Assembly: GCA_035649275.1 (NCBI GenBank)
Contig: DASRJW010000024.1
Span: 1-64,000, forward strand
Length of the DNA stretch: 64,000 bases
Source: Candidatus Krumholzibacteriia bacterium
GTDB taxonomy: Bacteria; Krumholzibacteriota; Krumholzibacteriia; G020349025
Direction: 5' to 3'
Both the position numbers and the translations under genes were made by a program. The notes beneath the pieces are model-generated. The model saw only the letters and a list, made by a program, of their open reading frames with translations. It did no database searches and was not told the DNA's origin. Of this stretch, positions 10,301-19,034 are shown piece after piece; within the stretch, counting starts at the first letter, position 1; the number at the start of each line of letters is the position of its first letter.

Positions 10301-10370
10301 GGTCACGAACCCGAACCCGGAGAGCGGCGCGCCCCCCGAGCCGCGACACGGAGGACCGCGTGGCCACTGA
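7365..10370 (+). CDS. actB: Alternative complex III molybdopterin-like/iron-sulfur subunit ActB
   Basis: Large periplasmic subunit of alternative complex III: a molybdopterin-oxidoreductase-like half, which in this family carries no Mo cofactor, fused to a four-cluster ferredoxin half. Starts at GTG 7365. A twin-arginine signal (RRRFLQLMGAS, 45-55) ends in a possible lipobox at C64 (GLGAC). The last 230 residues carry four cysteine groups: CIGCNACVMAC near 765, CMHCENAPCEPVCP, CVGTRYCANNCP and CTYCVQ...CQQVCP. The group with CVGTRYCANNC follows the usual ACIII pattern. Stop overlaps the actC start by 11 bp. Length of 1001 residues is typical. Confidence 0.95.
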   Translation: MSAGETTNILRHWRSLEEREAGAAVPSQRPEFAPGDELLPDSLDRRRFLQLMGASFALAGLGACTRQPVESIVPYARPPEEVIPGKPLYFATALTLGGYATGVLVESHMGRPTKVEGNPEHPASLGATDRFCQATLLDLYDPDRSRAALHLQRIRSWEAWVQTLEPALEAQVALQGAGLRILSGSSSSPTLAAQMQRLKARFPQARWHRYEPVSRDGLRSATLAGFGKYVEVRYDFSQADVVVALDSDFLVSGPGCVRAAHDFMSRRRVRDGQYGMNRLYAVESTPSATGAVADHRLSLAPDLLLGFAFGLGFECGVIGTGQVGPFASGDLHHWLNRVGVDLREHAGRSIVIAGDETSAELQTLALAMNYYLGNLGRTVLVSEPVEVEPVSHVGSLRDLVQDMRAGRVEILLILGGNPVYDAPADFAFAAAMEKVPLRAHLSLNEDETSELCHWHLPMAHELETWGDARAFDGTVTVQQPLIDPLYGGKSVHELLAVVTGESERKGIDIVRRTWKERLGAVDFEPAWRRILHDGIVPGSAWPPQTYVFQSDWVTQFCLALVRELIPRLERKDAGIDLVFRADPSLHDGRFANNGWLQELPKPWTRLTWDNAAILGPKMAADLSLKPEDVVELELRDTIVRAPVWVLPGQPDGVVTVHLGYGRRRVGRVGKGTGFDAYPLRTSAGLDRAGGLRLRRTGERWELASTQVQRTMEGRNLARQGTLLEFRSHPEFAREAAHGAPPTESLYPGYAYTGHAWGMVVDLGACIGCNACVMACNAENNIPVVGKAQVHNGREMHWIRIDRYFEGDPENPQVVQQPVLCMHCENAPCEPVCPVGATMHGKEGLNEMVYNRCVGTRYCANNCPYKVRRFNFYQYNDRDTEVLKMLRNPDVTVRTRGVMEKCTYCVQRINQARIQAKKEERSLKDGEIITACQQVCPTDALIFGDINDAGSKVAKLRQQPLHYGILEELNTRPRTTYLARVTNPNPESGAPPEPRHGGPRGH

Positions 10371-11736
10371 ACCCCTGTCGTCGCGGTCCATGGCGCCGAC
10401 GGTCATCGCTCCGGGCCACACCGCTGCCACGGTGACCGACAAGATCGCCGCCGTGGTCCTGCAGCGGACGCCGCTCTGGTTCTATCCGGCGTTCGGAGCG
10501 GCCTTCATGCTGCTCATGACCTTGCTCTACGCCATCACCTACCTCTTCGCCAAGGGCGTCGGCATCTGGGGCGTCAACAACCCGGTGGGCTGGGGCTTCG
10601 CCATCATCAACTTCGTCTGGTGGATCGGGATCGGTCACGCCGGCACGCTGATCTCGGCGATCCTCCTCCTCATGCGCCAGAAGTGGCGCACTTCGATCAA
10701 TCGCTTCGCCGAGGCCATGACCCTCTTCGCCGTGGCTTGCGCCGGCTTGTTCCCCATCCTGCACCTGGGGCGCCCTTGGCTCGCCTACTGGCTCTTCCCC
10801 TACCCGAACACCATGTGGGTGTGGCCGCAGTTCCGCAGCCCGCTGATCTGGGACGTCTTCGCCATCTCCACCTACATGCTGGTGTCGCTCATGTTCTGGT
10901 ACGTCGGGCTGATTCCGGATGTGGCGACGCTGCGCGATCGCACGAAAAACAAGATCGGCCAGATCGTCTACGGCATGATGGCCATGGGCTGGCGCGGCTC
11001 GGCGAAGCACTGGCACCACCACGACACCGCTTGCATCCTGCTGGCGGCGCTGGCCACGCCGCTGGTGGTGTCGGTGCACTCGGTGGTGAGCTTCGACTTC
11101 GCCGCCGGCATCATTCCCGGCTGGCACACCACGCTCTTCCCGCCCTACTTCGTGGCCGGCGCCATCTTCGCCGGCTTCGCCATGGTGATCACGCTCTGCA
11201 TTCCGCTGCGCGCCGCTTTCGGCCTGCACGACTTCATCACCGAGTGGCACGTGCGCAACATGGCCAAGGTCATGCTGGCCACGGGCCTCATCGTCAACTA
11301 CGGCTACGGCATCGAGCTCTTCATCGCCTGGTATAGCGGCAGCCCCTACGAGACCTTCATGCTCAGCAACAGGATCGGCGGGCCGTACCGCTTCATCTGG
11401 TACGCCCTCATCCTCTGCAACGTGGTGGCGACGCAGTTCCTCTGGTCGGCGAAGGTGCGTTCCTCCGCCGTCGCCCTCTGGGTGGTAGCCATGTTCATCA
11501 ACGTGGGGATGTGGCTCGAACGTTTCGTCATCGTCGTCACCAGCTTGCACCGGGACTTCATGCCCTCCGCCTGGGGCATGTATTACCCCACCAAGTTCGA
11601 CTGGATGACCTTCCTGGGCAGCATCGGTCTGTTCCTCTCCCTCATGTTCCTCTTCGTCCGGCTCCTGCCGATGATCTCGATCTTCGAGATCCGCGGCATC
11701 CTGCCCAAGACACGGGCAGGGGAAAGGAGCGCCTGA
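10360..11736 (+). CDS. actC: Alternative complex III quinol-binding subunit ActC (NrfD-like)
   Basis: NrfD/PsrC-type integral membrane protein that oxidises quinol in alternative complex III. GTG start at 10360 preceded by GGAGG; 458 residues with about ten hydrophobic helices (for example AFGAAFMLLMTLLYAITYLF and LGSIGLFLSLMFLFVRLLP). The conserved stretch WWIGIGHAGTLISAILLLMR near 87-106 and the HSVVSFDFAAGIIPGWH region near 236-252 are typical of ActC. Its stop TGA shares its A with the ATG of actD. Works with ActF, the second NrfD-like subunit. Confidence 0.95.
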   Translation: MATEPLSSRSMAPTVIAPGHTAATVTDKIAAVVLQRTPLWFYPAFGAAFMLLMTLLYAITYLFAKGVGIWGVNNPVGWGFAIINFVWWIGIGHAGTLISAILLLMRQKWRTSINRFAEAMTLFAVACAGLFPILHLGRPWLAYWLFPYPNTMWVWPQFRSPLIWDVFAISTYMLVSLMFWYVGLIPDVATLRDRTKNKIGQIVYGMMAMGWRGSAKHWHHHDTACILLAALATPLVVSVHSVVSFDFAAGIIPGWHTTLFPPYFVAGAIFAGFAMVITLCIPLRAAFGLHDFITEWHVRNMAKVMLATGLIVNYGYGIELFIAWYSGSPYETFMLSNRIGGPYRFIWYALILCNVVATQFLWSAKVRSSAVALWVVAMFINVGMWLERFVIVVTSLHRDFMPSAWGMYYPTKFDWMTFLGSIGLFLSLMFLFVRLLPMISIFEIRGILPKTRAGERSA

Positions 11737-12281
11737 TGCAAGTGCACCGCCAGCCCCTGCATGGCGTCATGGCCGAGTTCGATCACTCGGACAGGTTGAT
11801 CGCCGCGGTGAAGGCGGTGCGGTCCCAGGGCTACACACAGCTGGACGCCTACACCCCCTATCCCATCGAGGCTCTGCACCATGCCCTCGGCCACCACCAT
11901 TCGCCGTTGCCGCGCATGGTGCTGGCCGGCGGCATCACCGGCGCTCTCGGTGGCTTCCTACTGCAGACCTGGACCAGCACCGTGGCCCTGCCGCTCAACG
12001 TCGGCGGCAAGCCCTTCTTCAGCTGGCCGGCCTTCATCCCCGTCACCTTCGAGTGCACGATTCTCTTGGCGTCGTTAACCGCCGTCTTGGGGATGCTGGC
12101 GCTCTCCGGTTTGCCCCGGCCGCACCACCCGGTGTTCAACGTCGAGCGCTTCGCCATGGCGAGCCGGGACCGCTATTTCCTCTGCATCGAAGCTGGCGAT
12201 CCTCTCTTCGACGTCGACAAGACGTGCCAGTTCCTCTGGACCCTGGAGCCGACGCATGTGGCCGAAGTCGCCGAAACCTGA
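11736..12281 (+). CDS. actD: Alternative complex III membrane subunit ActD (DUF3341)
   Basis: DUF3341-family ActD, 181 residues. The ATG at 11736 overlaps the actC stop and agrees with the family length; an upstream extension in the same frame is out of register with actC and has no family similarity. Visible are the N-terminal soluble part (GVMAEFDHSDRLIAAV, YTPYPIEALHHALG) and two membrane helices (LAGGITGALGGFLLQ near 65-80 and FECTILLASLTAVLGML near 107-123), ending in HPVFNVERFAMASRDRYFL. Exact role in the complex is structural. It overlaps actE by 26 bp. Confidence 0.93.
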   Translation: MQVHRQPLHGVMAEFDHSDRLIAAVKAVRSQGYTQLDAYTPYPIEALHHALGHHHSPLPRMVLAGGITGALGGFLLQTWTSTVALPLNVGGKPFFSWPAFIPVTFECTILLASLTAVLGMLALSGLPRPHHPVFNVERFAMASRDRYFLCIEAGDPLFDVDKTCQFLWTLEPTHVAEVAET

Positions 12282-12900
12282 AAGCCGCGCCGCCGCCCTG
12301 GTCGTGGCGCTGCTGGCGCTTCCGGGCTGCATCCGGCTCGACATGTACAACCAGCCGCGCTACGAGCCGCTGGAGGCGAGCCGGTTCTATGCCGACGGGC
12401 GCTCCGCCCGGCAGCTTCCTGCCGGCACGGTGGCCCGGGGCACGCTGCTCGAGGATCGGGCCTACGCCACCGGCACGGTGAACGACTCGACCTTCGCCAC
12501 CGAGCTGCCGTTCGCGCTGACGCCGGAGCTCCTGCAGCGCGGCCGCGAGCGCTACGGCATCTTCTGCTCCGTCTGTCACGACGGCACCGGGTCCGGGCGC
12601 GGCATGGTGGTGCGGCGCGGCTACAAGCAGCCGCCGTCCTTCCACATCGAGCGGCTGCAGCAACAGCCGGCGGGCTATTTCTTCGACGTCATCAGCCGCG
12701 GTTTCTCCACCATGCCCAGCTACGCCGCTTCCATCCCCATCGCCGATCGCTGGGCCATCGTGGCTTACCTGCGAGCGCTGCAGCTGTCGCAGCAGGTCGC
12801 GGTGCGCAACTTGCCGGAGCCGTGGCGGGGCGAGATCGAAGCCGCGGCGAATCAGGCAGCCGCAGGGAAGAAGGAGCCAGCAGGCCATGAGCATAGGTGA
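12256..12900 (+). CDS. actE: Alternative complex III monohaem cytochrome c lipoprotein ActE
   Basis: Monohaem cytochrome c subunit of alternative complex III, expected to be a periplasmic lipoprotein. The signal ends in the lipobox LPGC with C25 as lipidated residue. The conserved segment MYNQPRYEPLE (30-40), GTVARG (57-62), haem site CSVCH (104-108) and a candidate Met ligand in FSTMPSYA near 150 match ActE. It starts inside actD and its stop is inside the actF start region, which suggests translational coupling. It passes electrons from ActA/B to the oxidase or to a soluble carrier. Confidence 0.93.
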   Translation: MWPKSPKPESRAAALVVALLALPGCIRLDMYNQPRYEPLEASRFYADGRSARQLPAGTVARGTLLEDRAYATGTVNDSTFATELPFALTPELLQRGRERYGIFCSVCHDGTGSGRGMVVRRGYKQPPSFHIERLQQQPAGYFFDVISRGFSTMPSYAASIPIADRWAIVAYLRALQLSQQVAVRNLPEPWRGEIEAAANQAAAGKKEPAGHEHR

Positions 12901-14092
12901 CGCGCCTTCGCTGGCGGTGCTGCGCGCCGCGGCCGTGCCGGCCGGCTGGACGCAAGACCTGCGCAAGCGGGCCCTGTGGTTCGCCATCCCGGCCGCGGTA
13001 GCCTCGGTGGCCGGCGCCATCGTCGCACCCCAGGCCTTCTACCGCGCCTACCTCACCGGCTTCGTCTTCTGGCTCGGCGTGCCCCTGGGCTGCCTGGGGC
13101 TCCTGCTCCTCACCCACATGACCGGCGGCAGCTGGGCTCTGATCATGCGGCGGCTCCTGGAGGCGGCGACGCGCACCCTGCCCCTTCTGGTGCTCCTCTT
13201 CGTCCCCGTGCTGCTCGGCCTGCGAACGCTGTACTCCTGGACCGACGCCGAGAAGGTGGCGGCGAGCGCCATCCTGCAGCACAAAGCGCCGTACCTGAAC
13301 TTGCCGTTCTTTCTGCTCCGCACCGCCCTCTACTTCCTGATCTGGGGGCTCTTCGCCTTCGTGCTCAACCGCTGGTCGCTGGAGCAGGATCGGACCGGGG
13401 CCTCGACGCTGCCACGGCGACTGCAGGGTGCCGGCGGTGTCGGCTTGCTCGTCTTCATGCTGGCCGGGAGCTTTGCCAGCTTCGACTGGCTCATGTCCCT
13501 CGACCCGCTGTGGTTCTCCAGCATCTACGGCATGCACTTCGTCGTCGGCCAAGCGGCCTCCGGCCTCTGCTTCGCCATCCTGGTGGCTCGCTCGCTCGGG
13601 CGCTCGCAGCCCTTGGACCGGGTCTACGCCCCGCGGCACCTGGACGACTACGGCAAGCTCTTGCTCGCCTTCATCCTCCTCTGGGGCTACATGACCTACT
13701 CGCAGTACCTGATCATCTGGTCCGGCAACCTCCCGGAGGAAATCACCTTCTATGTGCGCCGGCACGCCGGGGGCTACATGGTGCTGAGCTTCGTCATCGC
13801 CGCCCTGCACTTCGCCCTCCCTTTCTTCCTGCTCTTGTCCAAGAGCATCCGCAGCAATCCCCAGCGCCTGGTGTGGGCGGCGGTTCCCGTCTTCGTCGGC
13901 CACTGGCTCGATCTGGTCTGGCAGGTGGCGCCATCGCTGGATCCGGAGGGACCGGCGCTGCACTGGCTCGATCCGGTGGTGACGCTCGCCATCGGCAGCG
14001 TCTGGCTCGTCGCCTTCGCCTGGCAGCTGCCGCGACGCGCACTTCTGCCGCAGAAGGACGCACACCTGGAGGAGGCCTTGGCGGATGAGTGA
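12887..14092 (+). CDS. actF: Alternative complex III membrane subunit ActF (NrfD-like)
   Basis: Second NrfD-related membrane subunit of alternative complex III, 401 residues with about ten helices. Characteristic stretches are FYRAYLTGFVFWLGVPLGCL, the HMTGG motif, FASFDWLMSLDPLWFSSIYG and WGYMTYSQYLIIWSGNLPEE, which is typical of ActF. Starts 14 bases before the actE stop and ends 8 bases into the next gene. Expected to sit beside ActC; proton-path residues are conserved in the family but were not individually checked. Confidence 0.93.
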   Translation: MSIGDAPSLAVLRAAAVPAGWTQDLRKRALWFAIPAAVASVAGAIVAPQAFYRAYLTGFVFWLGVPLGCLGLLLLTHMTGGSWALIMRRLLEAATRTLPLLVLLFVPVLLGLRTLYSWTDAEKVAASAILQHKAPYLNLPFFLLRTALYFLIWGLFAFVLNRWSLEQDRTGASTLPRRLQGAGGVGLLVFMLAGSFASFDWLMSLDPLWFSSIYGMHFVVGQAASGLCFAILVARSLGRSQPLDRVYAPRHLDDYGKLLLAFILLWGYMTYSQYLIIWSGNLPEEITFYVRRHAGGYMVLSFVIAALHFALPFFLLLSKSIRSNPQRLVWAAVPVFVGHWLDLVWQVAPSLDPEGPALHWLDPVVTLAIGSVWLVAFAWQLPRRALLPQKDAHLEEALADE

Positions 14093-14564
14093 CCAGCATG
14101 CCAAGGGTCCCGGCACCGGGCACGACCACGAGCCGGAAACGTTCGATCGCGAGATCAGCGTCCGGCCTCTCGTCGCCTTCGCCGTCGGTCTCGTGGTGGT
14201 CATCATCGTTTCCGGTGTGGCCATGTGGGGACTCTCGGTGTTGCTCAAGGCGCGCGAGGAAGCCCAGGACCGGCCGCTCTCGCCGGTGGTGCAGCGCGAG
14301 GGCGCGCCCCCGGTGCCGGAGCCGCATCTGCAGACGACGCCGGAGCTGGATCTCAAGGCGATGCGGGCCCACGAGGATTCGCTCCTGCACTCCTACGCCT
14401 GGGTGGACCGGAATGCCGGCGTCGCCCGCATCCCGTTGGAGCGCGCCATGGAGCTTTTGGTGCAGCAGGGCTTGCCGACGCGAGCCGAGCCTCTGCCCTG
14501 GACGCGGCCCGGCACCTGGCGTGATCAGAGCCTGCAACGGCTGGCGCGGGAGGGTGGGCCGTGA
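14085..14564 (+). CDS. Small single-helix protein of the ACIII-caa3 operon
   Basis: Unnamed 159-residue protein. A His/Asp-rich N-terminus (GTGHDHEPETFDRE) precedes one membrane helix (about 28-50, VAFAVGLVVVIIVSGVAMW), then a Pro-rich linker and a short C-terminal domain with YAWVDRNAGVARIPLERAME near 103-122. The WVDR..G..RIP.ERAME pattern recurs in small proteins beside ACIII/SCO genes in related bacteria (recalled, not searched). It overlaps both actF and the SCO gene, so it is made with them. A small accessory subunit or assembly factor is likely; no catalytic motif is seen. Confidence 0.8.
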   Translation: MSDQHAKGPGTGHDHEPETFDREISVRPLVAFAVGLVVVIIVSGVAMWGLSVLLKAREEAQDRPLSPVVQREGAPPVPEPHLQTTPELDLKAMRAHEDSLLHSYAWVDRNAGVARIPLERAMELLVQQGLPTRAEPLPWTRPGTWRDQSLQRLAREGGP

Positions 14565-15454
14565 AGCGCCTCGTTCTCGCTTGCCTCCTCCTTGGTTGGG
14601 CCGTCGCGGCGGCGGGCCAGCCCGGCGTCCCGGCGTCCCGGCAACCGGGCGCGGCGGCACCGAGCCCGAGCGCCGGCACCTCGGCGTCGAGCCCGAGCGC
14701 TGCCGCCGCCAACCAGAGCGGCTTGCCCCGGGCGCTGCGCGAGGTGGGCTTCGACCAGAAGATAGGGACGATGCTGCCGCTGCAGTTGCGTTTCCGCGAT
14801 GAAACCGGCGCCACGGTGGAGCTGGGCAGCTTCTTCGGCCAGCGCCCGGTGCTCCTCTCTCTCGTCTACTACGAGTGCCCCATGCTCTGCTCCATGGCGC
14901 TCAACGGCCTGGTCTCGAGCTTGCGGGCCTTGAACATGGAACCCGGGCGTGACTTCGAGATCGTCACCGTGTCCTTCGATTCCACCGAAGGTCCCGCGCT
15001 GGCGGCGGCGAAGAAGGCGAAGTACTTGGAGGAATACCACCGTCCCGGAGCGGCGGCGTCCTGGCATTTCCTCACCGGCGAGGGGCCGGCGATCCGGGGA
15101 CTCACCGAGAGCGTGGGCTTCCGCTACACCTGGGACGAGCCGACCAAGCAGTTCGCCCATGCGAGCGGCCTCATCGTCACCACGCCGGCGGGTGAGCTGG
15201 CGCGCTATTTCTTCGGCATCGAGTACGCACCACGCGACCTGCGGCTGGGTCTGGTGGAGGCGTCGAAGGGCAAGCTGGGCAACGTCGTCGATCAGGCGCT
15301 GCTCTACTGCTTCCGCTATGACCCGGAGTCGGGGACGTACGCCGCGGCGGCGCTCAACCTGGTGCGCGCCGGCGGCGTGGTCACGGTGATCTTGATCGCG
15401 GTGTTCATCTTGTGGATGCGACGGCAGGAGCGCCGGCGCCTGCTCCCGAGCTGA
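14561..15454 (+). CDS. SCO1/SenC-type copper chaperone for the oxidase
   Basis: Thioredoxin-fold SCO protein that delivers copper to the CuA site of cytochrome oxidase, in the periplasm. GTG start at 14561 overlaps the previous stop as GTGA. Signal peptide at 1-19, a low-complexity Ala/Ser/Pro linker (20-52), then the SCO domain with copper motif CPMLC (C106, C110) and the downstream His in QFAHASG near 202. A C-terminal helix (VVTVILIAVFILWM, near 270-287) anchors it. Unlike many SCO proteins it is anchored at the C-terminus. Directly followed by ctaC, its expected client. Confidence 0.9.
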   Translation: MKRLVLACLLLGWAVAAAGQPGVPASRQPGAAAPSPSAGTSASSPSAAAANQSGLPRALREVGFDQKIGTMLPLQLRFRDETGATVELGSFFGQRPVLLSLVYYECPMLCSMALNGLVSSLRALNMEPGRDFEIVTVSFDSTEGPALAAAKKAKYLEEYHRPGAAASWHFLTGEGPAIRGLTESVGFRYTWDEPTKQFAHASGLIVTTPAGELARYFFGIEYAPRDLRLGLVEASKGKLGNVVDQALLYCFRYDPESGTYAAAALNLVRAGGVVTVILIAVFILWMRRQERRRLLPS

Positions 15455-15474
15455 CGGAGGACCCGAGCGACACC

Positions 15475-16407
15475 ATGTCGAAAGCACCCTTCATGCCCCC
15501 GCAGGGGTCCAGCTTTGCCGGGCAGGTCGATCTCCTCTACCTCTTCCTGGTGGCGATCAGCCTGTTCTTCTCGCTCCTCATCGCCGGCCTCATCGTCTAC
15601 CTCGCGGTGCGCTACAAGCGCCGGTCGCCGCGGGACATCGGCGTCCCGATTCATGGCTCGGGGGTGCTGGAGATCGCCTGGTCGGTGATCCCGCTCGTCA
15701 TCATGCTGGGTTCCTTCGTCTGGGGCACGATGTTGTTCTTCCACCTCTCCCGGCCGCCGGCGGACGCGGTGGAGTACTTCGCCGTCGGCAAGCAGTGGAT
15801 GTGGAAGTTCCAGCATCCCGACGGCACCCGGGAGATCAACACCTTGCACCTGCCCGTGGGGCAGCCGGTGAAGGTCACATTGACCTCGGAGGACGTGATC
15901 CACGACCTCTTCGTCCCGGCCTTCCGGGTCAAGATGGACGTCCTCCCGGCGCGCTACAGCACCATCTGGTTCCAGCCCGTTCGCGTCGGTACCTACCATC
16001 TCTTCTGCGCCGAATACTGCGGCGCCGAGCATTCGCGCATGGGCGGCTGGATCGTGGTGCAGGAGCCCGAGGACTACGAGCGCTGGCTGGCGGGGGAGCG
16101 CGGCCAGGAGAACCGGCTCGCCAGCCCGGAGGACCTCTTCAAGCGCTTCGCCTGCGAGTCGTGCCACCGCACCGACTCGGTGGCGCGTGCGCCCCAGCTG
16201 GCGGGTCTGTTCGGCAAGCAAGTGCGCTTCAAGGACGGCAGTGCCATCGTGGCCGACGACAACTACATCCTGGAGTCGATCCTCAAGCCGAACGAGAAGA
16301 TCGTCGCCGGGTATCAACCGATCATGCCCACGTTCCAGGGCCAGATGAGCCAGGAGGAAGCGCTCGCTCTCGTGCGCTACGTCCGTGGGCTCGAAGCGGG
16401 GAAGTGA
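15475..16407 (+). CDS. ctaC: Cytochrome c oxidase subunit II with fused cytochrome c domain
   Basis: Subunit II of a caa3-type oxidase, 310 residues from the ATG at 15475. Two membrane helices (about 20-45 and 64-90), then the cupredoxin domain with CuA ligands H143 (VIHDLF), C178, C182, H186 and M189 ([12 protein letters not shown]). A fused C-terminal cytochrome c domain has CESCH (227-231) and a Met candidate in QPIMPTFQG. The fused haem c makes it a caa3 enzyme able to take electrons directly from ActE. A longer reading with an upstream ATG (15412) overlaps the SCO gene and lacks family support. Confidence 0.93.
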   Translation: MSKAPFMPPQGSSFAGQVDLLYLFLVAISLFFSLLIAGLIVYLAVRYKRRSPRDIGVPIHGSGVLEIAWSVIPLVIMLGSFVWGTMLFFHLSRPPADAVEYFAVGKQWMWKFQHPDGTREINTLHLPVGQPVKVTLTSEDVIHDLFVPAFRVKMDVLPARYSTIWFQPVRVGTYHLFCAEYCGAEHSRMGGWIVVQEPEDYERWLAGERGQENRLASPEDLFKRFACESCHRTDSVARAPQLAGLFGKQVRFKDGSAIVADDNYILESILKPNEKIVAGYQPIMPTFQGQMSQEEALALVRYVRGLEAGK

Positions 16408-16408
16408 G

Positions 16409-18028
16409 ATGCCCTCCACCGAGCGCGCCGTCCTCGAGACCGAGGACTACATCAATGCCGATTACAACATCAAATCGTGGCTGCTGACCACGGATCACAA
16501 GCGCATCGCCGTGCTCTATCTGATCTCGGTGACGCTGTTCTTCCTCATCGGCGGCCTCTTCGCCGTCCTCATCCGTCTGGAGCTGCTGACGCCGCAGGGC
16601 GATCTGATGCAGTCGGACACCTACAACCGCGTCTTCACCATGCACGGCGTGACGATGGTGTTCTTCTTCCTCATCCCCTCCATCCCCACGGTGCTAGGCA
16701 ACTTCCTCGTGCCCATGATGGTGGGGGCCCGGGATCTGGCCTTCCCCAAAGTGAACCTGGCTAGCTGGTACGTGTTCAACCTGGCCGGGGTCTTCACCCT
16801 CTACGCTATGTTCGCCGGCGGCGTGGACACGGGCTGGACCTTCTACACGCCCTACAGCACCACCTACTCCAACACCCACGTGGTGGCCACCGGGCTCGGC
16901 GTCTTCATCGCCGGTTTCTCCTCCATCATGACCGGCCTCAACTTCATCGTCACCATCCACCGCATGCGGGCGCCGGGGCTCACCTGGTTCCGCCTGCCCC
17001 TCTTCCTCTGGGCGCATTACGCCACCAGCCTAGTGATGATCCTGGGTACACCGGTGATCGCGATCACCACCCTGCTGCTGGCAGTGGAGCGGGGTTTCAA
17101 GATCGGCATCTTCGACCCCAATCTGGGCGGCGACCCGGTGCTCTTCCAGCACCTGTTCTGGTTCTACTCGCACCCGGCGGTGTACATCATGGTGCTCCCG
17201 GCCATGGGTGTGATCAGCGAGCTCATCGCCGCTTTCGCGCGCAAGCCCGTCTTCGGCTACAAGATCGTCGCCGCGTCGAGCATGTCCATCGCCATCCTCG
17301 GCTTCCTGGTCTGGGGCCACCACATGTTCGTGAGCGGCCAGTCGGTGTACGCCGCCACGGTGTTCTCCGTCCTCAGCATGCTGGTGGCGGTGCCGTCGGC
17401 GGTGAAGGTGTTCAACTGGACAGCGACGCTGTACAAGGGCTCGGTCTCTTTCGAAACCCCCATGCTCTACGCCCTGGGTTTCATCGGCCTCTTCACCGTG
17501 GGCGGGTTGACCGGGGTGATGCTGGCGACGCTCGGGCTCGACGTGCACGTGCACGACACCTACTTCGTGGTGGCGCATTTCCACTACATCATGGTGGGCG
17601 GCACGATCATGGCGTACCTGGGGGGGCTGCACTTCTGGTGGCCGAAGATGTCCGGACGCCTGTATCCGCAGTTCTGGTCCAGGCTCTCGGCGCTCATCAT
17701 CTTCGTCGGCTTCAACCTCACCTTCTTCCCCCAATTCCTCCTCGGCTACATGGGGATGCCACGGCGCTACCACGTCTATCCCGAGGAGTTTCAAGTGCTG
17801 CACGTGCTCTCCAGCGCCGGCGCCTCCATCCTGGGGGTGGGCTACATCCTGCCGGTGTTCTATCTCACCTGGTCGATGCGCTACGGGCCGCGGGCCTCGG
17901 CCAATCCCTGGGGGGCCACGGGGCTCGAGTGGCAAACGTCGTCGCCGCCGCCGACGCACAACTTCCTGGAGACCCCGGTGGTGACCACGGACGCGTACCA
18001 CTACAGCGAAGAGGTGACCGTTGGCTAA
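16409..18028 (+). CDS. ctaD: Cytochrome c oxidase subunit I, A2-type haem-copper oxidase
   Basis: Catalytic subunit holding haem a, haem a3 and CuB, which reduces oxygen and pumps protons. ATG 16409 directly follows the ctaC stop. About 12 helices in 539 residues. Ligands: H79 for haem a, H255 and Y259 in YSHPAVY (253-259), H304-H305, H390 and H392. The D-channel entrance [16 protein letters not shown] is kept, but the glutamate of the GHPEVY form is replaced by the YSHPAVY form, which defines the A2 subclass known from Thermus and Rhodothermus caa3 enzymes. It overlaps ctaE by 8 bp. Confidence 0.95.
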   Translation: MPSTERAVLETEDYINADYNIKSWLLTTDHKRIAVLYLISVTLFFLIGGLFAVLIRLELLTPQGDLMQSDTYNRVFTMHGVTMVFFFLIPSIPTVLGNFLVPMMVGARDLAFPKVNLASWYVFNLAGVFTLYAMFAGGVDTGWTFYTPYSTTYSNTHVVATGLGVFIAGFSSIMTGLNFIVTIHRMRAPGLTWFRLPLFLWAHYATSLVMILGTPVIAITTLLLAVERGFKIGIFDPNLGGDPVLFQHLFWFYSHPAVYIMVLPAMGVISELIAAFARKPVFGYKIVAASSMSIAILGFLVWGHHMFVSGQSVYAATVFSVLSMLVAVPSAVKVFNWTATLYKGSVSFETPMLYALGFIGLFTVGGLTGVMLATLGLDVHVHDTYFVVAHFHYIMVGGTIMAYLGGLHFWWPKMSGRLYPQFWSRLSALIIFVGFNLTFFPQFLLGYMGMPRRYHVYPEEFQVLHVLSSAGASILGVGYILPVFYLTWSMRYGPRASANPWGATGLEWQTSSPPPTHNFLETPVVTTDAYHYSEEVTVG

Positions 18029-18677
18029 CCCGCAACCCCTGCTGGCAACTCATTTCGACACCCTGGATCAGCAGCGGGAATCCGCTTCGCTGGGGATGTG
18101 GGTGTTCCTGATCACCGAAGTCATGTTCTTCGGCGGCCTCTTCACCGCCTACATCGTCTATCGCTCGCGGCTGCACGGTCTCTTCGACTACGGCAGCCAC
18201 GAGCTGAACGTCACGCTCGGCGCCATCAACACCATCGTGCTCATCTGCAGCAGCCTCACCATGGCCATCGCCGTCCGCGCCTCACAGCTGGGCGATCGGC
18301 GCACCCTGGTGCGCTTCCTCGTCCTTACCATGCTCCTGGGGTTGACCTTCCTCGGGATCAAGGCGGTGGAGTATCAGGAGAAGTTCGTGCACCACCTGGT
18401 GCCCGGGCCGCACTTCCAGTGGCACGGCCCGCAGCCCCGGCAGATCGAGATGTTCTTCTCCTTGTACTTCGCCATGACCGGACTGCACGCGCTGCACATG
18501 ATCGTGGGGGTAGGGCTCATCCTCTGGCTGCTGCCGCGGTCGGCGAAGGGGTTCTACGGCCCGGACTACCACCACCCCATCGAGTGCTTCGGCCTCTACT
18601 GGCACTTCGTCGACATCGTCTGGATCTTCCTGTTCCCGCTGCTCTATCTGCTCGGGCGCAGTCACTTCGTGGGCTAA
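18021..18677 (+). CDS. ctaE: Cytochrome c oxidase subunit III
   Basis: Subunit III of the caa3 oxidase, 218 residues, about five helices. TTG start at 18021 overlaps the ctaD stop. Family landmarks: [20 protein letters not shown] (24-43), [10 protein letters not shown]-type loop (KAVEYQEKF), [14 protein letters not shown] and the C-terminal [18 protein letters not shown]. Followed after 11 bases by ctaF. Confidence 0.93.
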   Translation: MANPQPLLATHFDTLDQQRESASLGMWVFLITEVMFFGGLFTAYIVYRSRLHGLFDYGSHELNVTLGAINTIVLICSSLTMAIAVRASQLGDRRTLVRFLVLTMLLGLTFLGIKAVEYQEKFVHHLVPGPHFQWHGPQPRQIEMFFSLYFAMTGLHALHMIVGVGLILWLLPRSAKGFYGPDYHHPIECFGLYWHFVDIVWIFLFPLLYLLGRSHFVG

Positions 18678-18688
18678 GGAGACTCGGG

Positions 18689-18982
18689 ATGCACATCAGT
18701 CCGTTGCGCGTCTACGCCCTCGTCTTCGCCGCCCTCCTGGTGGGCACGCTCACCACGGTGGCCGTGGCCTTCCAGCACCTGGGGCCCTTCAACGACATCG
18801 TCGCCCTCACCATCGCGGTGACCAAGATGACGTTGGTGGTCCTCTTCTTCATGCACGCCAAGTACAGCACGCGGCTGACCAAGATCGTCGTCGCCAGCGG
18901 CTTCGCCTGGCTCCTCTTCCTGATCGCCTTCACCCTGAGCGATTACTTGACCCGCGGCTGGCTCGGCGTGCCGGGGAAATAG
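18689..18982 (+). CDS. ctaF: Cytochrome c oxidase subunit IV (caa3 type)
   Basis: Small 97-residue prokaryotic subunit IV of cytochrome oxidase. ATG 18689 has AGGAGA nine bases upstream. Three hydrophobic helices: VYALVFAALLVGTLTTVAVA, IVALTIAVTKMTLVVLFFMH and IVVASGFAWLLFLIAFTLSD. The stretch KMTLVVLFFMHAKYSTRLTK is typical of this family. It is the last gene of the respiratory operon; the next gene is convergent. Confidence 0.9.
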   Translation: MHISPLRVYALVFAALLVGTLTTVAVAFQHLGPFNDIVALTIAVTKMTLVVLFFMHAKYSTRLTKIVVASGFAWLLFLIAFTLSDYLTRGWLGVPGK

Positions 18983-19034
18983 CCACGATCGCGGCGGGAA
19001 AGTGGAGAGTCCTGCTCCTGTCCGGTGCGCCGTC

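Noticed and set aside
7248-10442. 1064-codon minus-strand frame opposite actB
   Set aside because: Very long but only a consequence of high GC at third positions of actB; no motifs, and actB is certain from its Fe-S cysteines.
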